The translations under genes were made by a program, and so were the position numbers. From Cynocephalus volans (taxonomy: Eukaryota > Chordata > Mammalia > Dermoptera > Cynocephalidae), in the NCBI RefSeq assembly GCF_027409185.1, contig NC_084474.1:87411005-87475004 (forward strand): 64,000 nt of DNA, written 5' to 3'. The notes under the pieces are model-generated. The model searched no databases, was not told the origin of the DNA, and worked only from the letters and a program-made list of their open reading frames with translations. How positions within the stretch are numbered: the first letter of the stretch is position 1; every line of letters begins with the position of its first letter. Positions 11,621 to 23,449 of the stretch are shown in pieces.

Positions 11621-12538
11621 TGAGCCCAGCCTGGCCAACTGCAGAGCCCATGCTGGTAATTGCTGCTCTACAGTGTCGAGGCTGGGCCAGAGCCTGGACC
11701 TGAGGCAGCAGGTATCACACCTGTGTTCACAGATACCCAGGGGAGTTGGTTTCTTGCCCTGCACCCTGAAAAGAGAATCTGAGCAAGGGAAAACCCTGCT
11801 GGAGAGAAGAGGCAGAGGGAAGCTCATCGTTCCTGGCCTACAGAGGTCAAAGAGTAGGTGGGGAAATAGGGTTAAAGATAGGCTGAGGTCAGAGAGTGGA
11901 GTACTCATGTCTCCCACCCCTCAGGGCTCGTGAAGAGGGGGGTGTAAATATCCAGAAAGGTACAGGTGACCCCAGGAGCATTGAGACTAGTGGCCACCTC
12001 TCCAGCCAAACCCAGGGGTGTTACGTGCTTCTAGTGGAAGCAGGGATTTGACTCTGTGCCATCATCACTCTATGCAGATCCCCCATCCGCCCTGTCACTG
12101 CCATGTCATGAAGACATTAATCATAAAGAGATTAAAGTTGTAAATCCAATCCCTGGCACAGGCAGTGGGTCCAGGTGCCGCATCCCAGGCTCTGGAAAGC
12201 ATAAGCTCACAGGCAGCTGGGGACATGGTGCTCTAGGGGACAGGCACGCCAGACAGTGAGAGGGCAAAACCTCTTCTTCAGGCAGAGAGAGTGGCTGGAA
12301 TAAAGAGGAAAATCAGGAAAAGGAATGAAGAGATGGAGACGGGGACCAACCACGTACATCAGAGCACCAAGGACTGCTAAGAACCCAACACAGACCGTGT
12401 TCGTGTCAGCTTTGGTGACTATTAAGGCAAAATGGCAGTCATCTAAGTGCCACTCCTATCCCTGATCAAATGGGCTTTTGTTATCACAGTCCAGAAAAGA
12501 GTATGGAGCTGAATGACGGCAAAATGATGCACAGCTCT
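11621..12538. other. Intergenic, no gene seen
   Basis: No recognisable coding or repeat structure was found beyond overlapping anonymous frames. Confidence 0.4.
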
Positions 12539-12701
12539 GTGCGTGTGCTTGTGCGTGTGCGTGTGCATGCATGCGTGTGCGTGCATGTGTGTGTGCGTGT
12601 GTGCACGTGTGCGTGTGTGTGCACGTGTGTGCATGTATGTGCGTGTGCGCACTTGTGAGCGTGCGTGCGTGTGCGCGCGCGTGTGTGTGTGTGTGTGTGT
12701 G
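12539..12701. repeat. (TG/CG)n microsatellite, alternating purine-pyrimidine
   Basis: About 160 bp consist almost wholly of gtgcgtgtg, gcatgc and gcgcgcgtg words. They give rise to long spurious open frames (Cys/Val on plus, His/Thr on minus) that are not genes. Such alternating sequence can adopt Z-DNA. Confidence 0.95.
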
Positions 12702-13625
12702 GTGTAGACGTCCATTAATAATTCACGCTCTAGCTGCATGATGAGAGCATCAGAGCCATCCTCAGCATCCTCCCCCAGCCTGCAGAACCCGCTCCCTGCC
12801 TCAGACCCCTTTGGGGGACTGCCCGTCCCTCTCCCTGCCTGGGACAGCAGTGCCTGCCTGCCACGTCATGGAGCGCCTGACATGCCTGTGACAAATGCTG
12901 ACATCTGCCATCAGGCTCTTCCCCCCACCCCAAATCAAATGGGCTACAATGTGACAATTTATCCTCCCTCCCATTGTCCTCCTGGGCCTCACCCTGCGCT
13001 CAGAGACGAGGGCCAGCTGGAGGGGTCCTCTGGGACACAGTCTTTAGTTCTGCTTGGCTCCTGCCCCTCCTGCTGCAGCCTATCAGGTGGGAGCCGTAGC
13101 GTCGCCCCGTGGGGCTAGCTTTCAGTGCCGGCCCAGGTGCTGCGCGAAGCCTCTCTGCAGTTGCAAAGCGGGGTGAGGAATGTATATTATTTCCTCACTC
13201 CTGCCCCTAACCCAATCCTTGATGCAGTCTGTCTGTCCCAGCAAATCTCTGGGCAGACTTCCCCATTCCCTGGCTGAAGAAAAGAGGTACAGGGCATCTC
13301 CTGTCCTGATGGTGGCCAGGCAGTACCCCCTAGGGGAGAGGGCAGATACCTGGACTCTGGGCCACTCCCCACAGCTGGTGAAGTGGCTGCAGCCCCAAGA
13401 GAAGCCTGTCTTCTCACCCACACCCCCTGAAATGGGACTCAGAACGTCACTGCAGCCCACAGTAAATAGAACCGAGGCCACAAAGCAGTGGTGGGAAATG
13501 GATATGAGATTAACAGTGTCCTAAGATCAGGGATGATGGTTTACATCACACACCAGACCACCCAGCCACATACAATTATTTTTTAGCACCACTGTTCTTT
13601 CTCCATTGACTTTCCTGTTAATTTT
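12702..13625. other. Intergenic, no gene seen
   Basis: Anonymous frames occur on both strands (12738-13520). No domain, splice pattern or repeat family was recognised. Confidence 0.4.
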
Positions 13626-13629
13626 TTTT

Positions 13630-14230
13630 TTCATTCAACAGATATTCATGGAATACCTGAAATACGTCAGGCTCTGTGCTAGCTACTGGGGATAGAGCAG
13701 TCGGCAAAATAAAGCCCTTGCCCTCCTGGAGATTACGTTCTAGTGTGGGGGAAGGATGCAATTATGCTGTAGAGAGTGAGAGCTAGAGGTGCAGGGAGAG
13801 GTGCGGGGAGATGGAGATACAGAGAATAGTCAACATTAAGTGATGGCAAGTAAGGCAGGAAGGGGGCTGCGGTGTGTTGGGGGAGGGCGTGGGTATTCTG
13901 CCATTGGGCGACCAGGGTCAGCCGCATCAACAAAGGCCTGAGAAAGGAAGAGCAGGGTCTGTGGCCATGGGTGGGAGATGCTCCAGGAAAAGGCCAAGCC
14001 TGTGCAATGCCCTGAAGTCCGAGCGTGCCTGGGGTGTTCAGGGAACAGCAGGAGGCTGGGAGGCCCCAGCGAGGAGGGTGCAGGAGACAAGGTCAGACAG
14101 GTCCTGGGCCACAGGAGACAGGTAAGCCACCTGACCTGAGCAGGTTTCCAGAAGCCCCTCTGGCTGCTCAGTTGAGTATGACAGTAAAGGACAGACACAG
14201 GGAAGCAGACAGGGGCTAAAGGAAGGGGCT
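13630..14230 (-). mobile_element. L2 LINE 3' UTR, antisense
   Basis: It begins 'tttttcattcaacagatattcatggaatacctgaaatacgtcaggctctgtgctagctactggggatagagcagt' followed by 'cccttgccctcctggagattacgttctagtg'. That is the reversed L2 3' end. The downstream part becomes diverged after about 13950. Confidence 0.8.
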
Positions 14231-15220
14231 AAGGGAAGCCAGCCAGGGGCAAAGGGACTTCTCTAGGTGAGGGGTGCTGGCACAGTGTGAAGGGTGGCCT
14301 CTGCAGGCTTCATGGGCAGGGGAATGGCTTTGCCAAGGAGCTAGATGGGGGTGAATACAGGCTCCTTCCTCAGGAAGCTTCCATTCCTCTCCATTCTGGA
14401 AGAATGGTGCTGCCTGCAGCCCCACAGATCACCCCACTGCGCAAAGTGAGGGAATCCCCAGGCACGGACGAGCCCGACAAGCTCTGCCATGAATGAGATG
14501 TTATCTCTCCTGTTCTCCAAGGGCTATGTGTAGAGGACAGGAAAATGAGTGTCCCTGCCTGGAGCCCCGCTGCGTACAGGCCCCGTGCCAGCCCTCGGTA
14601 TGCGCAGCCCCGCGAGCCCTCGCCACCCCCTGTGGCCCATGCTACACATGGGGGCCATCGACATATTAAACAACTACCACGGGCTGGCAGACAGCCCCAC
14701 AGAGTCCCTGCTCCCAGGAACAGGCAGGGATGGAGCCACGACCCGAACCTGGGCTGTCTGGCTCCAAAGCACTTCCTTTTTCCTCAAAGAAATGTCTGGT
14801 TTTCTCTGTCTCAGGCCTGTGTGTAGAGGCTATTCCACCACTAGCCTCTCTCAGCTCGGTGCTCCCACGACATACAGACAGACCCCTCTGTGGTTCCTTC
14901 CTCTTTTCCTCTTGCCTCCTCTGTCTTTGAAAAGGAGAAATTTTTTTTTTTTAAAAGCTGCATACAAAAATCAGATAGATAATGTAAACCCATGCTCTAA
15001 TAAATGCTTTTACTTATATCAATACATTGAACATAAATCCAACAACAATGTAAACAGTACAATTCTCTAGAAGTTTGTATTTTCTTCTTTGTCCTTTTCT
15101 GTATTTTCCAAATCACCTACAATTTATAGGAGGCGTTACTGCGTGAGGTTTACAAACAGGGCTGGGGACTGGACAGCAGGATTCACCCTCAGCCCCACGA
15201 GCTGCTCTGCTCTCGGGCTG
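14231..15220. other. Intergenic, no gene seen
   Basis: No gene was supported. An AT-rich stretch at 14940-15125 contains a poly-T/A run. Around 14636-14710 there is a MIR-like 'catattaaacaactaccacgggctggcagacag' that I cannot confirm. Confidence 0.35.
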
Positions 15221-15221
15221 T

Positions 15222-15350
15222 CCCCTGGCCTCTAGGGGCCTCTCTTTACTCTTCTATTAAATGGGTATTATAACAATAACTCTCTCCAGGGCTGCTGTCA
15301 AGTGAGGAAGTGCAGGTGAGCTGGGATCACATTCTGCAAGAGGTGAATGA
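15222..15350 (+). mobile_element. MIR fragment
   Basis: The text 'gcctctctttactcttctattaaatgggtattataacaataactctctccagggctgctgtcaag' follows the MIR core (… tcatctgtaaaatggggataataatag … gggttgttgtgag). Confidence 0.6.
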
Positions 15351-15665
15351 GTGACAGCTCTCACACCAGGCCTGGGTCGCTCTTGGAAATCACAGGGTAC
15401 AGAGCATTTTTAGAGGAATAATTAAAAAAGAACTCAAAAGCCAGGGTTGGGAGAAGGAAAATTAAAACTTGTTCTAATCTTCAAAGCGTGTGAATCTGAG
15501 GCTGCTATGTTTGGAACATTTCAAAGCTTCCTGGAATGTATCTTCATTTGGTGCCCAAGCACTGGGGAAAGATGATAAACAGGCCTGCAGCGGAGGAGCC
15601 AATTAACGAGCCATAGGATGTGGGAGACGCTCCTCTGAGAACCAGCAGCCTTGTCCCTGCTCCTG

Positions 15666-15925
15666 TGTGTGTGTGTGTGTGTGTGTGTGTGGAGTATATG
15701 TGTTTTGTGTGGTGTGTGTGTGTGTAGTGTGTGTGCTGTATACAGTATGTGTGTGGTTTGTGTGCATGTGTGTGGAGTATATGTGTCTTGTGTGTGATGT
15801 GTGTGGTGTGTGTGGTGTGTGTGCGAGGCGGGCAAGTGTTTCCTGGAGTGTGTGTGTGATATTTGAGGTGTATATGGTGTGAGAGGCTGTGGGTGGGTTT
15901 TCACGGTGTGTGTGCGCATGTGTGT
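15666..15925. repeat. TG-rich microsatellite with higher-order units
   Basis: A pure (TG) run at 15666-15692 is followed by compound units. A 'gtggagtatatgtgt' module occurs near 15690 and again near 15772. It creates long artefactual frames on both strands and is not coding. Confidence 0.92.
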
Positions 15926-15979
15926 GAAATGGGGAATCTAGCAAGGAATTGAATTCTGTCAAGAACCCACGTGAGCAAA

Positions 15980-16146
15980 AAACAGATTCTCCCCCCGAGC
16001 CTTCAGAAGACAACACAGGCTGCCAACACCGTGCTCCGTGAGACCCATGTCAGACTTCTGGCCTACAGAACTGCAGGATAAATTTGCGCTGTGTAAGTTG
16101 CTAACTTTGTCATAATTTGCTACGGCAGCAATAGAAAACTAGTACA
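15980..16146 (+). mobile_element. MLT1-like LTR 3' end
   Basis: 'Ccttcagaagacaacacaggctgccaacaccgtgctccgtgagacccatgtcagacttctggcctacagaactgcaggataaattt…cataatttgctacggcagcaatagaaaactagtac' matches the 3' part of a common MaLR-type LTR. It is the same family as the fuller copy at 50720-51265. Confidence 0.7.
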
Positions 16147-16224
16147 ACCCACTCGAGTCTTCTGCAGAGTATTGATCAGCACGTGCATGTGAGAAAACTA
16201 CTGAAGCACAGGAAAGAACCGTCT

Positions 16225-16460
16225 GGAAGGATGAAAGGGCACAGTGCCCACTGCTGATATGGGACCCTGCCTCATGTCTGCCTTAGGGTGGAGGAGCCAA
16301 CAAACCACAACTAGGAGGAAGCAGAGATTGGTTTCCTGGTCTGGCTTTGCCACTGTCTCATCGGTGGCCCAGTGCAAGACACCACCTCCCTGGCCTCCAT
16401 TTCCCCATGTGGGAAATGCAGGCTTGGTCTGGAGACTTCCGAAGCACTTCCCATCCACTG
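16225..16460 (+). mobile_element. MIR-like fragment
   Basis: 'Ttggtttcctggtctggctttgccactgtctcat…tggcctccatttccccatgtgggaaatgcaggc' follows the MIR core wording. It is weakly preserved. Confidence 0.45.
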
Positions 16461-16740
16461 TGATATTCCTCAAGTCGTCAGCATGGGGCATTGATTTCTT
16501 CTTGGATTGGGTTTGACAGTCCTCCACCCTGTTTCTTTGGGTGGAGAACTCAGTTGCGTGCATACAGCTGCCCGGATTCTCTGCATAAGCCTTTGACAAT
16601 CACCACTGGTCCTAGGGTTCTGCTGTGGAAGGGACAGGATATGACAGGGAGATTCAATTCCCGTTGCCACTTCCATCCACAGGCAGGGCCCTGCTGTGCG
16701 GAGCAGGGGGAACCCCCATCCTTTATAGGAGCAAAAAAGA

Positions 16741-16762
16741 GAAAAAAAAAAAAAAAAAAAAA
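16741..16762. repeat. Poly-A run
   Basis: A run of about 22 A residues, preceded by A-rich 'agcaaaaaagag'. No transcript tail context was recognised, so it is called a simple repeat. Confidence 0.8.
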
Positions 16763-17039
16763 GGAAGTACCCAGTATATATATCAAGCAACAGGGGCATA
16801 CTGTGGAAGACTATGCCAGTTTAAAAAGAATAAGGTAGATCCAAATGTGAAAGGTAGAAAGTTCTTTAGTTCTGCAAGATGTGGACATGGAAAGGCACGA
16901 CGCCAAGCAATGCAGAGTAACAGTGTTTACATTCAAAAAAGGGGAAAGATGTAAAGATTCTGTGTATGTGTATTTATATTTGTACATATGTATATATAAA
17001 ACATACAGGCATAAATGCATTGGAAAGAGGTCCATTCCC

Positions 17040-17615
17040 ACACAGCTGCCAAGAGACCTTCTAAAACCTAAGTCAGCTCATGCCATTCCTCATTCCCAGC
17101 CCTTCAACAGCTTCCAGCTCACTGAGAACACACACAAGTCTTCTATGGCCTGCAAGGCCCTCTCCAATCTTGCCAGCTGCTCTGCGCCCCACTGCAACAC
17201 CTACCATTCCCTGCGCCCTGTGTGCAGCCACGCTGTCTCCCGCAGCCCCTTGAACGGGCCCTGCGAGCCCCTGACTCGGAGTCCACACCTGCCCTTCCCC
17301 ACCCGGCACAGCTACCTGGGTGTCTGCACGCACTCCCTGCGGGCAGGCTCTGCTGAAGGTCTCCTGGGGAGGCTGTCTCTGACCACTCAGTCTGAAATTA
17401 CACTTCTTCCCTAGCAGTCTCTCTCCTCTTACCCCACTTTCCTTTTCCAAAGAGCACTTCTCATCTAATGAACTTTAATCTCATTTGCATGCTTGAAGTT
17501 TCACTCTAATAGCTCTTTGAGTTTCACACGCTGTCATAGCCCCAGGACAGGGAATAATGCTGGCACAGAGTAGGTTCTCCATAAATATTTATTAAGGAAA
17601 TGGATGAATAATATA
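17040..17615 (+). mobile_element. L2 LINE 3' part
   Basis: L2 sense order is visible: 'tcagctcatgccattcctcattcccagcccttcaacagcttcc', 'aggccctctccaatcttgcc', then 'ctgtctctgaccactcagtctg'. It ends in 'tggcacagagtaggttctccataaatatttattaagg'. It is non-coding and diverged. Confidence 0.85.
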
Positions 17616-18010
17616 CAGCAAATCACGCCCAGTAGGTGCCTCTTGGGAGGAGCCTGTGACTGTTCTGGAAGGTGGTCAGGGGGAACCCTACTGTTATCTG
17701 TAAGGTCTGAATTGTTTAAGTGATAAGATTTTCATGGACTGTTTGTGAAATTAAACATTAATAAACATCTAAGAAAAGGCCCTTATAATTCTCTGTGATG
17801 AGTGCTGTGGCTGTGCTGTTCTGGGGACTCTCAGGGACAATGAGGGACCTCGGACTAGGCAGGGGGAGTGGGACAATGAGAGTGTCCCAGGAAGAGGGAA
17901 CAGCTCAGGTGAGCCCACCTGCCCTCTCCCTGAGAGGACCAGGCATGGCCAGGCTGAAAGGTGCAGTGGTGGCATTTGGTGTGCATGCAATGTCAATGCC
18001 ACCCAAACCA

Positions 18011-18068
18011 CCAGGCTGTGAAGACACCAAAAGCCTGCACCAGGCTGTGAAGACACCAAAAGCCTGTA
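18011..18068. repeat. 29-bp tandem duplication
   Basis: Two copies of a 29-bp unit beginning 'ccaggctgtgaagacacc' sit head to tail and differ only near the junction end (…gcctgca / …gcctgta). The near-identity implies a recent slippage or duplication. Confidence 0.95.
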
Positions 18069-18509
18069 ACAAAACAGCAACACGTAACTTGATGCATCGC
18101 TTTCATGCTTCCTTCTTTGAGAAGGTCTTGGTACAAGATAAACCCACAGAGATCCTGTGAGGGGGAGGCAGTGTGCTGAGTGGTGGAGGCGATGACAATC
18201 TGGCCTGGAGCAAGCCCATTCTGTCACCGCCAAGGGAAGCAAGTGGTTTGTGAGCTGCGACTAGTCCTCAGGCCATGCACTGAGCAGCTCCACCCTGTGG
18301 CTGCCCTCAGAGGATCACCCTGTCGTGGGCTGAGGACAGGGGGTGGCTGTGTGGGTGGGTGGGTGTCTGGGGGCTGAAGAGAGGAAAGGGGCAGAGACTC
18401 AGACTCTGGGGAGACACTGAGCCCCACGGTCACACTACACGTCCAAAGATGCTCCCCACACCCTCCTTTTCTTCTTTCTTGCCTCTTCAAGCACGTTTTG
18501 GTCCTTCTT

Positions 18510-18860
18510 TCTTGCTCTTTCCCCCAGGCCACACCGTCACTGGCCTTAGGCCCTTGCATGTGCCATGCCCTTCATCCTACTAAACCCTGGACAACCTCAA
18601 GGCCTTGGCCGTGGAATGCTCAGCACCCTGAGAAAGCCTCACCTGACTCCCCAGGCCAGGTTGGGGCTCCGTCCAAGGTGCCTCCACAGCCCTTGGAAAC
18701 ACCTTTATTTATCACTCGGTTTTGTCATTTCCCAGTGACCTGTCTGCCTTGCCTGACCAGGAGCCTGGGTGAAGATTGGACGGAGTCATGTTTACCTCTG
18801 TTTGCCCAGGTCTCAGGACAGAATGAATTCTCAGTAAAATACTGGGTACACTGGAAGAAA
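18510..18860 (+). mobile_element. L2 LINE 3' UTR fragment
   Basis: 'Ggcccttgcatgtgccatgcccttcatcc' followed by 'gaaagcctcacctgactccccagg' and 'acctttatttatcactcgg' is L2 3' UTR wording in sense orientation. Confidence 0.75.
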
Positions 18861-20085
18861 ATGGATTGCATATGCAAGACTCAGTGGGGAAAACAATACA
18901 TAGAACATTCTGCCCACAAATAAACCCTGGGGACCCCGACAGAGTCTCACCTGCAGTCAGCAATCTCTATGCCTCCAGGAGAGGACAAAATTAAGGTGTT
19001 TCATGTTGAAGCTGTGATGCCACAAACAGGAACAAGACAGCCTTTAGGAAACTGGAGTCAGGAAAGGCTTCCAGGAGGAGAAAGGCCTTGGAGTGTGGGG
19101 AAGATACAGGGCCATGGGGAATGCACTCCTAGTTTTAACTGAATCCCAACTCCTCAGTCAAAATTCACATTCTGCTCTGATGCGAGCTGGAGGCTGAGTG
19201 GATCTGTCGGGGCAGGGGGACAACTGATGGAGCGCAGGACTGACAATACAGAGGCTGAATTTTAGGAGGACATTTCCCCAGCCTCTCCAAGAGGGGCAGC
19301 TGAAACCAGGGGAACCCACCCCTGGCTGCAGTGGAAAGTTTTAATTGCTTCTGCGAGCTCGAGAAAGATCATCCAGTCTAATTAAGATGGGCCCACCATG
19401 GGGACTTCCATCAGCTGCCGAGGTGGTGGTAACAGGAGGACGGCTGGAATGGGAGGGGAGGAAGGAGACTAGCTGGGAGCGGCCACGCTGCAGAGGCAAA
19501 AGTCCCCTGTTGAGGGGTCTGCTAAATATCCCTGGAGCTCAGACCTCTGCTATCTGCGATCGTGGAGAGTCTTAATTAATCCACAGAGAGAGCCACGGCC
19601 ACCGCCTCACCCCGTTTCCATCAGTCAATCCTTCTAATTTCCCAGCAACTTAGTTAAAGGATCTCCCCCGTCATGATAATGTCTCATTTTCCTCAGAGCA
19701 GCATTGGAAGAGTTAGAAGCCACCACAGCTGATCCGATTGCTGTTTCCTGAGACTCTGGTCTAGAATGACTTCGCACCCCCAACTCTCTTCCACCCAGAG
19801 CAGAACAGGGGGGCCCAGAGAGAAGGCAGCGCACCCTCGGGCTCACACGAGGAAATGGGGACAGAATCAGACCGTGGCCAGCTCCACCCCTACCATCTCC
19901 CCTCCAGCGTCACAGAAAGGACTCGAATTTTCAACCAGTGACCCCAGTTTATTCCTCTTCAAAATGGCATAGTATTCGTGAATATCGGTTATGGGTGTAA
20001 AAGTGCTTGGTTGATGGAAATAAAAATAAAACACAAACACCTTGCAGTTTCTATGAATCTGTCCCTGTAGACCCAATCATCTAGG
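18861..20085. other. Intergenic; repeat-poor block at 19320-19740
   Basis: No gene was seen. The 19320-19740 part lacks repeat wording and contains several TAATTA/TTAAT-type words ('ttaattgctt', 'ctaattaagat', 'cttaattaatcc'). This raises the possibility of a conserved regulatory element, but I cannot test conservation from the sequence alone. Confidence 0.3.
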
Positions 20086-20312
20086 GCAGAGGTCAGTAAA
20101 CTATGGTCTGTGTGCCAAATGTGGCCCACCACCAATTTTTGTAAAGCTTTATCAGAATACAACTACACTTATTCGTTTTATTCATTTACTATCTATGGTT
20201 GCCTTTATGTTAAAATGCCAAAATCGAAAAGTTACAACAGAGACAGAATGTCCTGCAAAACCTAAAATATCTATCTGGCTCTTTATAAAAATGTTTACAA
20301 AGCCCTACAGGG
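20086..20312 (+). mobile_element. hAT-type non-autonomous DNA transposon
   Basis: 'Agggcagaggtcagtaaactatggtctgtgtgccaaatgtggcccacc' to '…aaaatatctatctggctctttataaaaatgtttacaaagccct' matches a common MER-class hAT element with terminal 'ggtcagcaaac'-type inverted ends. The right end is worn, and I did not verify target duplications. Confidence 0.75.
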
Positions 20313-20399
20313 CTGCCGAAGCCTAGACTCCATCAAAAATCTTGCAAGGGCTAGAAGGACCAAAATGCCATCTTAGAGCAGACAGAGTCATAACAGCTA

Positions 20400-20570
20400 T
20401 CAAATATCGAACAGCCCCACTGTGCCAAGTACACTAGGTGACAAGGGGCACTGCCACATTCGCTCCTGCGCCAACCCTACAGATTGGTGAGAACATCCTC
20501 ACTATGGATGAGCTAACTGAAGCTCAAGGAGGCTAAGGCACTTGCCTGAAGCCACAGAGTTGGTGAGGGT
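20400..20570 (-). mobile_element. MIR, antisense
   Basis: 'Tcctcactatggatgagctaactgaagctcaaggaggctaaggcacttgcctgaagccacagagttggtgagg' is the reversed MIR 3' core. Confidence 0.7.
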
Positions 20571-20699
20571 CACTGGGGCCTCCCTCCACACCTGCCATCC
20601 AATGCCAGGCCCCTCCACACCAAGCTCATGCCTTCCTTCCCCAGGCACAGTCCAGAGCTGACACCAGCCCAGAGTGCATGAGAGCTAGAGAGGAGCAAA

Positions 20700-20800
20700 G
20701 AGCTCCTCCAATCCCATCCCCTCACTGTATGGCTGGGAAACTGAGGCCCAGACAATGGGAGAGACTTTCAAGGTCACTCAGAGAGTCCATGGAAGAGATG
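20700..20800 (-). mobile_element. MIR-like fragment, antisense
   Basis: 'Cctcactgtatggctgggaaactgaggcccagacaatgggagagactttcaaggtcactcagagagtcc' follows reversed MIR wording over a short span. Confidence 0.5.
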
Positions 20801-20884
20801 GGGAAGGGACCCAAGGCTTCTGCCTTCCTACACAGTGCTCCATTCATCCACCACGCTGGCTTTCAGTCGCACAGAGGTGGGATT

Positions 20885-21115
20885 CATTAAGCCCTTGCTC
20901 TGAGTCAGTTGAGGTGCTAGGCAGGGATCAGATCTTACCTCCCTCTACATGACAGCCATGAATGCGTTAGTACCCCCATTTTTCAGATGAAGACAGTGAG
21001 GCTCAGAAATCAAAAAGGATGTGTTCCAAGGCACATAGCAAGTAGAGGCAAAGCACGAATGCAGATTCCCCTGAGTCTGAAGCCTGTTTTCTTCTCACTG
21101 CCCAGGCTGCAGGGT
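20885..21115 (-). mobile_element. MIR, antisense, near full length
   Basis: The order 'ccccatttttcagatgaagacagtgaggctcagaaatc…aggcacatagcaagtagaggcaaagcacgaatgcagattcccctgagtctgaagcctg' is a reversed MIR. Confidence 0.75.
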
Positions 21116-21564
21116 AAAGTGGAGCTGTCAGACAAGCAGGGAAGGGCCACGTCCCTCTGATCTTCAGGGCAGCCCATGAACCCTGCTGGCACCCGCGTGG
21201 GGTCAGTGGATCGAGCCGGCCAGAGGGCTCCCATTTTTCCCTGCTGGTGCATCAGAACCAAAGTGAGCTCCACTTCAGTTTCCCTTACAGCTACTCTGGG
21301 CCCACATTCACCCCCAAGCTGGTCCTGTACCTACAGGTTACAAAGAGATGCCACAGGCTTTGGCACAAATGAGATGCAGGAGGAGTGTGCAAGGGTAGAG
21401 GGAGAGCTGGAAAGGGGCTCTGGGGCTGGCACACATGTATGCAGATCCCTGCCCGGCCTGATCTCCAGCAAACACTTACATTCCTCTCAGAGCAACAGAA
21501 CCTCCGAGAACCATGATTTCTGCATGTATGGGATGAGTGACACAGGTTATCTGCAGCGACTGCA

Positions 21565-21725
21565 AGGCAGTGTGTGCAGAGCACCTAGCATAGGGCCAAC
21601 GTCATCAGCACTCAGCAAATGTGTACTGTCACTGTCATACTCCATTGTACAGGGAGGAAGCTGAGGCACTGACAGCTCAAATGACCTGCCCAAAGCTACA
21701 CAAGTAATGCAATCGGATTAAAAAT
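21565..21725 (-). mobile_element. MIR, antisense
   Basis: 'Tactccattgtacagggaggaagctgaggcactgacagctcaaatgacctgcccaaagctacacaagtaatgc' is the reversed MIR core. Confidence 0.7.
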
Positions 21726-23449
21726 CTTTAACATGGGGCCCAAGAACCCCCTACAACTGCACTAAAGTTTTGTGTGTGTGCATATTTTCCTGAGTAGGTC
21801 TGTGGCCTTCATCAGAACCCCTATAGGGCTCAATGGCTCTACAAATCTCAGAGCCACTATTCAGAGTCAGGTTCTCAGCAGATGTGTGAGCACACTGGCT
21901 CCTCCCTATTTGTGCGACTCTCCTCCCCCACCCCGCCCATAACACTCCCCCAACCACAGCATCCGCTCCAACATCTGGGATTTGGGGGGAGGCCTGTGAC
22001 TGGCACAAGCTTTATCTCTTGCTCCTCTGCAAATCTATGCTTCACGAGGTCAGAATACACATAATTCTTCTGAACTGAACTGATTAGGGAAAGCAGAGCA
22101 TGCACATCAGGTCCTATTCTTTCTGTTCAGCCTTCACTGGTACCTGCTAAGTGCTGGCAGAAGGAACTGCAGCTGGATGTCATGCCCTTCACACACTCCA
22201 GGTACTTGACAGTTTGCAGGGCTTTGGGTCATAAAAATTCCCCCAGTTACACTGCACTCAATCCACATGATTTCAGCCAGATGAAAATAGTTCCAGCAGA
22301 TATATTAAACTCTGGAGATACTGAGAACATTGTGTCACCCAGGGAACCGAGTGGTTTGCAGTGTGGACACCTCACGAGGACAGCAGGTACGTTGGCTCTC
22401 CACATGATCAGCCCCCATCTGAGAAATGACTCCTGTGCCAGGATCATGATGCTGGCGGCTGCCCCGTGCCACGCGTATACTCAGCCAGTGTGCTTGTGTG
22501 CATTTCTCATCCAGTCCTCCCCTCTACTGTAAGAGTTTGGTATCAACCTTCCCATGTTAGAGACTTACAAAGGAAGGGCAGGAGTGGGTACCAGGAAGAA
22601 CTGAGGAGACCAGTGGCTTTAGCTTTGCAGATATTCCAGGAAAAGCTTTGCTTACCACAAAGGAATAAGGCATTGTGGGACAGGCTTCCAGGTCGTGGGT
22701 GGGCCAGGGGTGGACTTCTGGCCCTGCAGTGTCCAAGGCTAAGGCTCCTTCCTTTTGCAGGCTGCCGGGGCTCCTGACACAGGGGCACCCGATGACGGAA
22801 TCACACTGCAGGGAGAGATGAGTTGGGGTGTGATGCGGAAGTGACCTCTGCTCCCTCCTCGCTAACGGCTGCACCTCTCCATGGAGCCCCCACAGCAGGA
22901 GGGGTGTGTTCTTGCAGTGGGGGTAAATTCGTAATGCCCCCTTCCCAGCTGTCTCCCCTACCCCTTTTGACCAAAGGTCTGGGCAATGATGTCAGTAGCT
23001 GCAAGGGACGAAGGCTGCCATAGGGGGATGAAGCAACAGGCACAGCCTTCCCCAGGACCACGTATACTGTGCTGCACGGATACGTGGAGTCAGCCTGCTC
23101 AGGACACTTGCCTCTTCATGGGAGTGCAGCAGGAATGTCTCACAGACTTACTCGCCCTGTGCAGTTGATGAGTCCTTGTCCCTTTCTGAGTCTCAGTTTG
23201 CTCATCTGTAAAAGGAGGCAGCATGGCTATCCCCTCAGGTCCCTCCAGCCCTGGCATGCCGTGCCTTGCTTGGAGTCTGCCCTGCACTCACGTCACTCTC
23301 TCACTGTGCCTTCTAGAGCTGCAAAAGGAGGAGTCCCTTCTAGGCTCTCTTGGCCTCCGAGGCTCCTTTGGTAGTAATCCATCCTCCAGCTGTTCTGCCA
23401 TTCACGCATTCAACATGGTTATTATAGAATAAAAACGATGACAATAATC
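21726..23449. other. Intergenic, no gene seen
   Basis: Anonymous overlapping frames occur on both strands. A possible MIR trace sits at 23180-23260 (plus; 'tctgagtctcagtttgctcatctgtaaaaggagg'). Confidence 0.4.

Noticed and set aside
12443..12739. His/Thr- and Cys/Val-rich frames in TG tracts (also at 15521-16016, 36936-37339 and 49661-50170)
   Set aside because: Products of simple repeats on either strand.
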